This document shows, piece after piece, positions 57,601 to 64,000 of a stretch of DNA of 64,000 bases. This DNA is from JANQSS01 sp965249735 (GTDB lineage: Bacteria > Bacteroidota > Bacteroidia > Chitinophagales > Saprospiraceae), in contig CBDFMS010000020.1 in NCBI GenBank assembly GCA_965249735.1, positions 221,278 to 285,277 on the forward strand, read 5' to 3'. Both the position numbers and the translations under genes were made by a program. Each line of letters opens with the position of its first letter. The stretch's first letter is position 1. The notes below the pieces were generated by a model. It saw only the letters and a program-made list of their open reading frames with translations. It did no database searches and had not been told where the DNA came from.

Positions 57601-58337
57601 TGAATGACCATGGCAAAAAGATGGCGTTAGCCGCTTTTTCTATACCCTGGCCAGATACGCCAGAAGAATGGATCCCGATGCTGGAGTCTTCGACGCATAA
57701 TCTGATATTAAGTGAATTTTACACTCCCCGAAAAATAGAGAAAGGCGTCTTTTCTGAGATTAACCTTGCTTTTGTACCCCTTGGATTAGCGTATGGAAAA
57801 CGAGAAGGCGGGTCTACTTTGTCAATGCCGTTATTTGTTGAGGAGATTCAAAGAGGACTAGCGTCTGGTGAAGAAATAAAAATTAATCAATGCCTCGAAG
57901 CATTAGGTCCAGTGGGTATCTACTATCCCTCTGCTGTGTTGCAAACGCTCAGGGAATCTATTTCTGATTTTGAAGAAGACCGCATTAAAAATTCACTTCC
58001 TCGATTATTAGGTCTGATGCGAACTTTCTATTTTGATCTTGTGGATGAATTTTATCAGGAAATTGGAGTGGGTGCAGAAGTCAAAAGCCTTGCCCTAAAA
58101 GATTCAGCAAATACGCTTCCGGACAAGTATGTAAAAAGTCTCGGTTATTATAATAACGCTGTGCATTTTTCTATCAACTATCCCTACATGCGCAAGCGTT
58201 TATCGCAAGGGGCTTTTGAGCTACTTGCAAGAGCAAAAAATGAAAACGAATTTATATCACAGTATTCTAAAACAGCAGTAAGAATGTTTCAGGAAGTAGA
58301 TGGCGATCTATTGCAATGGACTACAAGACCTGAATAG
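54696..58337 (+). CDS. STAND/NLR-like protein with two degenerate TIR-like domains
   Basis: 1213 residues. TIR-like 1 (about 1-125, NLFIGYHPDEKLKAEKLAKA) aligns with the preceding TIR along its length, but the catalytic Glu position reads WLNRQLMST (Q72). TIR-like 2 (about 143-270) starts EVLILHEMEDTEIAKPFIER. A P-loop NTPase follows (about 300-560): GESGNGVTN at 344-352, where the Walker A lysine is V350, and Walker B IIIILDEIHGF (D419, E420). The C-terminal 600 residues are helical, HEAT-like (SPDVRELVVESLRELF), the likely ligand sensor. Architecture matches antiviral STAND proteins (Avs-like) in outline. No signal peptide. Confidence 0.85.
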   Translation: MANLFIGYHPDEKLKAEKLAKALQNADHEVWFGPWKILLGDSRAGKITEGLQKSDYFIFCFTAEENAWLNRQLMSTMSRQLDGRPIKILPARFSMVEPPYLLSDYRYADFSDDWEKGFQVLISALIPQEPKHPEIVDGLEKEVLILHEMEDTEIAKPFIERIRKKGYIVYHIGQTKVGESYHAIPNKLRSKQVPVVFCATKSAVGDSFLVNYINGMGDQDRLDRLLVIVMKKGTAIGNWSANTFQPIPYWTNPVDKMEDVLSELDKVFQLLVQKTILGSKTELLTWPSIRESAQLQVSRFMKGVKMTTGSTGAYNPELQVTRRYTDDAFEAFLNSEKQGLVIAGESGNGVTNIMCRWTESLINEGHCVYIYDCPTQVPLKIEEQIATDLNSNASLWSDVFKRIDSVAQEVQKKIIIILDEIHGFKERQDGPAEFLKHVHALIERLPGKNISVVMTCNLFTWKRLYADFAKDFPKILYHTTDLGGYVQVEEFTDSEAREAYQKHLDYFVLKTTWEELHTPVRIQLHKPILMRMLSETRRGKTIPDKQFSIKLFEDYYLSRVEGPDSLFLVTLADRMLNQQSAKIELDLRIYNDKLIRDQYEDPESSFWALQKKGIMVMSQGGRFRPSNYSFVNGRIAAIVFASYLKSISGENEESIKNKVIDLVKQVDQFPLARDIARTLIVLSGGRELHQSLASNPSPDVRELVVESLRELFIDDPVKILKWLKSYLKTNELDVWRTTLKSAFYIGPGASSIFAKAIKGNPALLEEARKMLYLLYKQSHDPGEGLIKQYILWKSDPDFVYQLLDDILIQLKITKISNWLGWRKNFDFFMGLSVIIYINHCERQDVINKTAALYQRLAIDNTFIFSNLDKIVGFVSSAFARPLMNVILHRELDQIISFFKRPLEERACLKRVAPLLNPDNSIIGHEEDIKMMLQSTELFYDIAAALILGIHGIKNFKTTIHFIESCMNDLNDHGKKMALAAFSIPWPDTPEEWIPMLESSTHNLILSEFYTPRKIEKGVFSEINLAFVPLGLAYGKREGGSTLSMPLFVEEIQRGLASGEEIKINQCLEALGPVGIYYPSAVLQTLRESISDFEEDRIKNSLPRLLGLMRTFYFDLVDEFYQEIGVGAEVKSLALKDSANTLPDKYVKSLGYYNNAVHFSINYPYMRKRLSQGAFELLARAKNENEFISQYSKTAVRMFQEVDGDLLQWTTRPE

Positions 58338-58366
58338 TTGAAAACGCAAAACCCTTATTCACCTTT

Positions 58367-59380
58367 ATGATTCACCATATCGTAAGAGCAATAAAAACCA
58401 TCTATTTGTTCATTCGCTTTTCTGCGATAGGTTTCACCATTTTTCTGCCCTTATTAGGTGTCGCGAGTGTTCATTCTAGACCCACTAATCTATTGTTATT
58501 TGGCACCTTATTAATTGCCATTTCATTTCACATTTATGCCTATATCCTGAATGATATCATAGACCTTGAAATAGATAAAACGGAATTCTTTAAAGCCGAG
58601 TACCCCCTTGTACGAGGTACGGTAAAGAAAAAATGTGCATTTATATTCGCGTTAATCATGGTGCCTATTTCATTCTTCATTACTTATCTTTTAAATAGTA
58701 GTTTTATCCCGTCACTTAGCCTGGGTGGCGCCTTTTTATTTATGACATTGTATAATCTTTACGGTAAAAGAATTTCCATTCCTGTTTTAATGGATATTGT
58801 TCAAGGTATAGGCTGGGCATTTTTGGTACTGCTAGGAGCACAACTCACAGGGAATACTCTTTCAGAACTCACTTGGATTATTGCAGTTCTTGCCATTATA
58901 TATATATTAATGATCAATGGTATTCATGGCTCATTACGTGATCTTGAAAATGACTCAAACACCGGAGCCAATACCACTGCTATTATTATGGGTGCCAGGA
59001 TGTATAACTCCATGGAAATCAAATTTCCAAAACCACTTTTAATGTACACGTTTTTCTTACAAGGAGTCTTTTCATTCATATCCTTGATGCCGTTGATCAA
59101 TAATATTCTTGAATATCAAGATAGAACATGGTGGATCTTGTTCATTTTTTTGATAATAGCAAATGGGATATCGATTTTCCTTTTAATCCGTGCTATACAA
59201 TCGGCATCCGTTAAATGGGATCTATATTATTATGGAATGTTTCACCTGGTATTGATCCTTGGTATATTTTTAATCCCATTTCTATTTACGCTCCCATGGA
59301 CCTGGCTAATCACTCTTTTGTTTTTATACATTGTTCCGGTTGCAATGATTTTGTTCTTTGGTGGAGTAAAAGTGGGATAA
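58367..59380 (+). CDS. UbiA-family prenyltransferase
   Basis: 337 residues, about eight to nine membrane helices. The first Asp-rich motif is YILNDIIDLEIDK (N62, D63, D66, D70); the second, around 190-205, is GSLRDLENDSNTGANT. UbiA enzymes transfer polyprenyl chains to aromatic or other acceptors using Mg-diphosphate bound at these motifs. The acceptor is unknown. It begins 29 bp after the STAND gene. A second, broken UbiA gene follows at once, so the two were probably a biosynthetic pair. Confidence 0.85.
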   Translation: MIHHIVRAIKTIYLFIRFSAIGFTIFLPLLGVASVHSRPTNLLLFGTLLIAISFHIYAYILNDIIDLEIDKTEFFKAEYPLVRGTVKKKCAFIFALIMVPISFFITYLLNSSFIPSLSLGGAFLFMTLYNLYGKRISIPVLMDIVQGIGWAFLVLLGAQLTGNTLSELTWIIAVLAIIYILMINGIHGSLRDLENDSNTGANTTAIIMGARMYNSMEIKFPKPLLMYTFFLQGVFSFISLMPLINNILEYQDRTWWILFIFLIIANGISIFLLIRAIQSASVKWDLYYYGMFHLVLILGIFLIPFLFTLPWTWLITLLFLYIVPVAMILFFGGVKVG

Positions 59381-59429
59381 CTGGAGACCGGATATTCCAT
59401 CAGAAAAAATAAACCTTCATGCGGAATAC

Positions 59430-60290
59430 TAGGATCAAATCGTACATGCAATTGATTCGGTTGGAAAACACCTGCTGGTTTCTGGTTATGCTTTTCTGGG
59501 AGCTTACTTATCTGTCGGGTTGAAAGCAATGTGCGCTTCAGATGTATTCATCGCTGCAGTGGTGGTAAGCCTTACTACAGCATTTGGTAATGCGATCAAT
59601 GATTATGTCGATGCCGAAGTAGATCGAATTGGAAATCCCAATAGACCTATACCATCAGGGCAGATCACGAGGGCAGCTGCGATTAATATTTTCTAATATT
59701 TTTGGTATTCGTGATATTAGGTATCGCTGGTTTTCTTGGTCTTCCTTTGTTTATTTTTGTATCATGCATATTAGGGCTGGCTGCATTATATAGTCTATTT
59801 CTCAATAGGAACAATATTGATTGGGAATATTACAACGGCTTTCCTCTTTGCCGTGATTCCAATTTTTGGAGCACTTCGCATAGGAGAAATTAATATATCA
59901 ATATGGGTTGCCAGCGCTTTACTGTTTTTATTTCTCTTGCCCAGGAAGTGCTTTATGATGTGGAGGATATTGAAGGCGACCGACAGGCAGCAATTATAAC
60001 TACCGCCACCTATTTTGGAGCCAGAAAATCCATCCTTCTCTATAAAACGATAGCCTTCATTTTTGTGATCGCGGCATTTGTTCCCTGTTTGCTGGATGGG
60101 CCTCCAATTGGTATTTATTTACGAGTATTCCATTCTCAATATTACCTACATTGTGGATCCTGTTTATTCTCAGGGGAGAGATTTCACCAAGTACAATGCA
60201 CAGGGCAGTTTATGGGTCTTGGTATATTTGTTTTACAAGCATCATACCATTGATCCTGATGAATGTGTGATGCTGGTGGCACCTTTTTAA
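59430..60290 (+). pseudogene. Second UbiA prenyltransferase, multiple frameshifts
   Basis: Pieces in different frames join into one UbiA protein: SYMQLIRLENTC, LLVSGYAFLGAYLSVGLKAM, FGNAINDYVDAEVDRIGNPN (first Asp-rich motif) with RPIPSGQITRAA, LVFVILGIAGFLGLPLFIFV, TTAFLFAVIPIFGALRIGEI and VLYDVEDIEGDRQAAIITTA (second Asp-rich motif). At least four indels separate them. The order and spacing are those of geranylgeranylglycerol-phosphate/UbiA-type enzymes. Sequence error cannot be excluded because all breaks are single-base shifts. Confidence 0.78.
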
Positions 60291-60379
60291 CTTATTTCCT
60301 GCTCGCTCCTCGTACCTATCATCCTCCTAAAAACCTTTTAAACTTTTCTATCTTTTAATCCCTTTTAACCTTTTACTTT

Positions 60380-61035
60380 GATATAGCCGGCGCTACCTAT
60401 GGTTTAAAGGAGATGAAAGCTACGGTTACAGCGAACTTGAAGAGGAACCGGGAATCTATAGATATTATAATGGCAAACTAACTTTCTTAGTATTTCAAGT
60501 TCCACAACATAAAAATGCTCATGGAATGTATTCAGTAACTACGAAAACTTTCACGGGAAAAGACGGAACTCTCTGGTTTGAAACCTATGAATGCGCCATT
60601 GGACACAATGGGAATTCCTTTAAGATAATAGGTCGTGATAAGATGGGGCTTAAAGACGAACCAAGACACATGGGCATCCGAGCTTTGTGTGAAGATAGTA
60701 AAGGCAATCTTTGGATTGGGAGACAAGGGTAATGGAGTTTTTATATTCAACGGGGACACGGTTGATTAACTTCAGTAAATTACATAAACTGGGTGAAAAA
60801 GTTATAAATGGAATTCCTTTCAACGACCTTTCTCGATTGCTGAAGACGAAGATGGAAATATTTGGTTTGGGGCATACAAGTCTGGTGTTTTGATGGTCAC
60901 TCTCTAAGAAATTACACCGAGAAAGATGGAATACCTTAGATAACATCGATATATCTACAAGACGAAAAAAGGTGAGTTGTTGTTTGGCGGAGATAATCAC
61001 TGTGGTGTGTATAGATTACAATGGAAGTTCATTTG
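60380..61035 (+). pseudogene. Two-component-regulator-propeller fragment, frameshifted
   Basis: Shows repeated propeller phrases of the Reg_prop type: GKDGTLWFETYECAIGHNG, EDSKGNLWIGRQGNGVFIFN, DEDGNIWFGAYKSGVLMV, in at least three frames. Such repeats form the periplasmic sensor of hybrid histidine kinases or stand-alone propeller proteins. No start or membrane segment is intact. A remnant only. Confidence 0.65.
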
Positions 61036-61130
61036 ATAGGATCTAATAATAAATTACGAATGCACAACAATGTATATGCGATAATGCTCCTAAACGTCGC
61101 AATCCATATACACCAACCGCTAACAACTAT

Positions 61131-61186
61131 ATTCTCCCCTAATTCACTTCACATACCAAGTGTGACAAAATAAAAAATGTTGAAAG
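61131..61186 (+). repeat. Dispersed repeat family C, copy 2
   Basis: Counterpart of 52868-52924: ATTCTCCCC, TTCACTTCACAT and GACAAAATAAAAAATGTT. It is preceded by CTCCTAAACGTCGCA (about 61087), which also occurs in the loop of the hairpin at 30113-30152. Confidence 0.65.
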
Positions 61187-61448
61187 AATTGTGATCAATT
61201 CCTTCAACATAATGAATTAGTATAGGGTTATATATTATTAATAAAGGATTATAACCAGCGTCTAACCTTCTTCAGATAGTGTTGCGACAAGATTAAAATG
61301 TCATTTCGATGTCGTCATAGATCATTTTATCTCCCAAAAGACTCGAAAAATTGACCTGATCCATATTTTATATTCCACTTTGATACGATCGAAGGAGGAA
61401 GAATTTTTCTACAAGCGGGTGGTAATTGCTGCTCCTATGAACCTCATG

Positions 61449-61644
61449 TCGGTAAAGGATGGTTACGGTTTGCCGGGACATAGCGATCACGACTTATGGA
61501 TAAGAGCTGTCGATCATGCGCGCAAGGTATTGTTTTGGCGCGTGAAAATTTGTAACTTAGGGACATGTGATATATCGGCCACTGTTCCGGATATAACCTG
61601 ATAGTTGGGTATATCTGGGAGTTGGTTCCAGGGATATAGATGTT
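61449..61644 (+). repeat. Dispersed repeat family B, copy 3
   Basis: Matches 3027-3230 from TCGGTAAAGGATG onward and shares GTAACTTAGGGACATGTGAT, TTCCGGATATAACCTGATAG and the end GGGATATAGATGTT. It ends about 120 bp upstream of the VOC-protein remnant. Confidence 0.75.
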
Positions 61645-61764
61645 GGCAGTACTTAGGTACGAAAAAGAGTTTATCAATTGCCAATTCAGCAATTAACTAA
61701 TAGTAGCAAATTTCGAGTAGTATGTTAATTATTTAATTGAAAAATTTGGATCTTAACTCAAATT

Positions 61765-62211
61765 TCAAAAAAAATGAAAACAACAACATTCTAACATTTG
61801 TAGGTGATCAATGCGGAAAGGCTGAAGAAGCCATAAAATTTCTACACTTCTATCTTTCCAAATTCGGAAATTAATAGCATAACAAAATACATGGAAGGAG
61901 AGGCTGGAGGAACACCGGATTTTATCAAATATGGAGTATTTACATTAAATGGTACAGAGTACATGGTTTCCGAAAGTAATTTTAATCACACTTGGTCATT
62001 TACACCCTGGGGTATCACTTTTCGTTGTATGTAACTCTGAAAATGAGATACAAACTTTATTTGAAGAACTTTCTTCAAATGGAGGCCAGATTATGGTTCC
62101 TCTTGACAACTACGACGGTTCAGGGGATTACGGCTTTGGTAAAAAATTCGGGATGGTGTGAAGACAAATATTGGCATTTCATGGCAACTTAACCTTTCAG
62201 AAATAATTTAA
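61765..62211 (+). pseudogene. VOC/PhnB-like protein, frameshifted
   Basis: Fragments in successive frames: NILTFVGDQCGKAEEAIKF, FPNSEINSITKYMEGEAGG, FIKYGVFTLNGTEYMVSESN, GVSLFVVCNSENEIQTLFEE, GGQIMVPLDNYDGSGDYGFG and GISWQLNLSEII. This is the 3-demethylubiquinone-9-methyltransferase-like (PhnB) VOC fold. At least three single-base shifts break it. It ends about 50 bp before intron copy 2. Confidence 0.75.
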
Positions 62212-62262
62212 AAAAACTGCCCTACTTCAGGAATAACAAAAATGAAAAATAACTAACTGCCA

Positions 62263-62346
62263 ATCGAGTAGACGGCCCCAACAGCGGTAACTGATGGGGT
62301 GCGCCTCTCACACCACCGTACATACGGTTCGCGTATACGGCGGTTC
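62263..62346 (-). ncRNA. Group II intron domains V and VI
   Basis: Domain V reads GAACCGCCGTATACGCGAAC then CGTATGTACGGTGGTGTGAG, a hairpin with the conserved arrangement of bacterial group II introns. Domain VI follows (about 62304-62263), with a branch-point A expected in CAGTTACCGC. The maturase stop codon TGA at 62308-62310 lies inside domain V, as commonly seen. Confidence 0.85.
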
Positions 62347-63629
62347 ACCAAATCGACGTTTGCATTTTATTATGGCAATAATGAAGCATCGGTAGATACC
62401 CTTTTCTTTAAGTCTAGCGATGGTGATTGTCGTACCGAGGATAGGGCTTTGAGCAACTGCCCAACCTCCCATTCTGGTTCGGACTCCAAGCGTATGCTTG
62501 TCCCTTGCGATCCCCAATCGAATTAGATTCTTTCGCTACGTTCAGGCTTTTTCCAATCATGCCAAATGCAATATCTCAGCTATTGCGCAACCAATTCGTC
62601 TAGTTTTTTAAGTTTGGTATATATATTCGCCCATGCGAAAATTATTTATCCATCCTCGTGCAACTACCGCTATTTGGTTGAGCCGTGCGGTTAATGATAA
62701 GGGTTTGGTTTTCTTGGTAATTCCTTTCAGTTTGCGTTTAATACTTGACCAACTAGCTGGCTTTACAACTAATTGGTATTGACCACGTATTCCCTTCTCG
62801 TAGGACGGGAACAAAACCATGCCCCAGCAGTTTGAATTTCACTGGTCTACGTATGCCGCTTTTAGCTCGATTTATTGGTAGATTTAATTTGTCTCTTAAA
62901 AAGAGATATATCTTGTTTCAATGCTTCGAGCCTCCGCTTTTGATTTTGTATAAATACTAAAATCATCCGCGTAACGCACGTATTTGCCACCCCATGATTT
63001 TCAATTTCTTGTCCAATACGTCCAGCATTATATTCGATAATAGTGGACTTAACGGACTGCCTTGCGGTATTCCTTTGCGGCGTTTATAGAGCTGACCATT
63101 TATTTTTATTGGAGCTCTTAGCCACTTACGAATAAGCCGCAGCGTGGTTTCGACATTTTACCTCGTTGTAAATTAACTGTAATAGTTTTTCATGGTCTAC
63201 GTTGTCAAAGAATGCTGCTAGATCTATATCCACAATATCTTGGTAGCCATCATTGATGTATTCCAAGGCTTGTGATACTGCTTGTTGCGTATTCTTGTTC
63301 GGTCGAAAGCCATAACTCGACGACTCAAATTCTAATTCGAATTTTGTCATCAGTATTTGGCTCACAGCCTGCTGCAACCATCTTTCTGTTACCGTTGGTA
63401 TGCCGAGTAGTCTTGTTTTACCCTGACCTTTGGGGATTGGTACCCCTTTGATTGCCGTCGCATTATAGCTTTGTTTGAGAATCGATTTAATTATCGTGTA
63501 TTGGTTCTTTTCCTTGTGGGAAAATAATTCCTTTACCGACATTCCATCAATTCCTGCTGCACCTTTATTCTTCACCACCTGACGGTAAGCTTTATAAAGA
63601 TTCTTCGGCTGTAATACTTTTGCAATCAT
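62308..63629 (-). pseudogene. Group II intron reverse transcriptase/maturase, copy 2, frameshifted
   Basis: Same protein as at 1-981 with the C-terminus visible: GFVPSYEKGIRGQYQLVV (maturase), then GIARDKHTLGVRTRMGGWAV, AQSPILGTTITIARLKEKG and YTRTVCTVV (endonuclease-side tail). Frame breaks relative to copy 1 occur near 63150 (extra T), 62988 (extra C) and 62918 (missing C). More breaks lie between 62640 and 62500, near KLDELVA. Copy 1 lacks the first three, so these are independent single-base changes. Confidence 0.8.
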
Positions 63630-64000
63630 TGTTAATTAAATAAAAATGTTTCCGTTGTCCGCTTAAGATTAGGCTAGCTAGGCCTCCTAATCGAATTAAG
63701 ACATGATTCAATGTTCAGTCCTTCCTTAAGGTGAGTCCTCTACCAATTTCTCAGGCAGCTCGTTTCCATTAAGTACTATGACTTCTGCTGACTGCTCTGG
63801 TCTATCAATTAATGATTCCAGAACCCTCCCCAGGTAAGCACCTAATCTTTCCTCCGACTCCTGCGTCATCTACTCCAAAGAACTTGTTGGTCTCGGGTGT
63901 TGCAAAGAAGTGCTTGCTTACCCGCTCTTTTGAGCCTCTGTATGACGTTTCTGTTCGTCAGTGCCGAATTTTGCAGTCCTGCTTCCTTCAGTGTAAACCT

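Larger units (their letters stand above)
62263..64000 (-). mobile_element. Group II intron, copy 2 (5' end beyond window)
   Basis: Minus strand. The 3' end at 62263 (CTACTCGAT, the usual domain VI end) is preceded by domain V at 62346-62305. Upstream lie the maturase frame and the 5' structured region, identical to copy 1 up to the window edge. Joining both copies gives an intron of about 1.85 kb. The 3' exon starts at 62262. Confidence 0.88.

Noticed and set aside
1..64000. Interpreting the window as a complete circular replicon because both ends match
   Set aside because: The ends match inside a mobile intron, the copies differ at several bases, and the 5' and 3' exon contexts visible in each copy differ. 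Circular overlap remains possible but is not supported over simple intron duplication.
1..64000. CRISPR array
   Set aside because: No short regularly spaced repeats with unique spacers were found; the dispersed repeats are long and far apart, and the tandem repeats are coding WD40 blades.
1..64000. Prophage
   Set aside because: No capsid, terminase, portal, tail or lysis genes; the only recombinase is a decayed fragment.

Overview
The window reads as a chromosomal segment of a Bacteroidota bacterium, most plausibly from the Saprospiria/Cytophagia side. Signs are Por-type (T9SS) C-terminal sorting domains on secreted subtilases, promoter-like TTG/TAnnTTTG boxes in place of Shine-Dalgarno-led architecture, MopE/beta-helix surface proteins and a Bacteroidota-style PIN antitoxin pair. 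No rRNA, tRNA or CRISPR array was recognised. Species-level identity cannot be read from the sequence.

Layout. Both edges lie inside the same group II intron, in the same orientation; copy 1 shows the 5' end, copy 2 the 3' end. 1.5-5 kb holds two toxin-antitoxin modules (PIN and HigBA) among dispersed repeats and severed 3' tails of T9SS subtilase genes. 5.0-14.9 kb is a tight eight-gene operon: three multiheme c-type cytochromes, RnfC, RnfG, two small membrane proteins and RnfD. It looks like an Rnf/Nqr-type redox module coupled to periplasmic cytochromes. 15.6-23.7 kb has two secreted subtilases, a 1913-residue beta-helix giant and a T9SS-sorted enzyme on the other strand. 24-27 kb holds a lipoprotein, a complete IS3-family element with 4-bp target duplication, and a decayed tyrosine recombinase.

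27.5-58.3 kb is a conflict/defence-like region. It carries a DUF4062-like membrane-anchored protein, a CHAT protease with two lipase domains, an overlapping caspase-subtilase fusion, a broken TIR gene and an M19-type peptidase. Further on come a TIR-TM-WD40 protein with nearly identical blades, a truncated TIR, a FecR + CHASE2-TIR-TIR pair, a SLATT-like 2TM protein, and a stand-alone TIR next to a TIR-TIR-STAND protein whose own TIR and P-loop are degenerate. 58.4-62.2 kb has one intact UbiA-type prenyltransferase and a run of frameshifted genes (second UbiA, regulator propeller, VOC protein) before intron copy 2.

The Rnf-cytochrome operon would move electrons between a cytoplasmic carrier, flavins in the membrane and periplasmic hemes. 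In the conflict region, proteases (CHAT, caspase, subtilase, M19), TIR enzymes and membrane effectors recur beside sensor modules (WD40, STAND/HEAT-like, CHASE2/FecR). Three dispersed repeat families and T9SS tails punctuate this accessory DNA, and families A and B sit directly upstream of several cargo genes.
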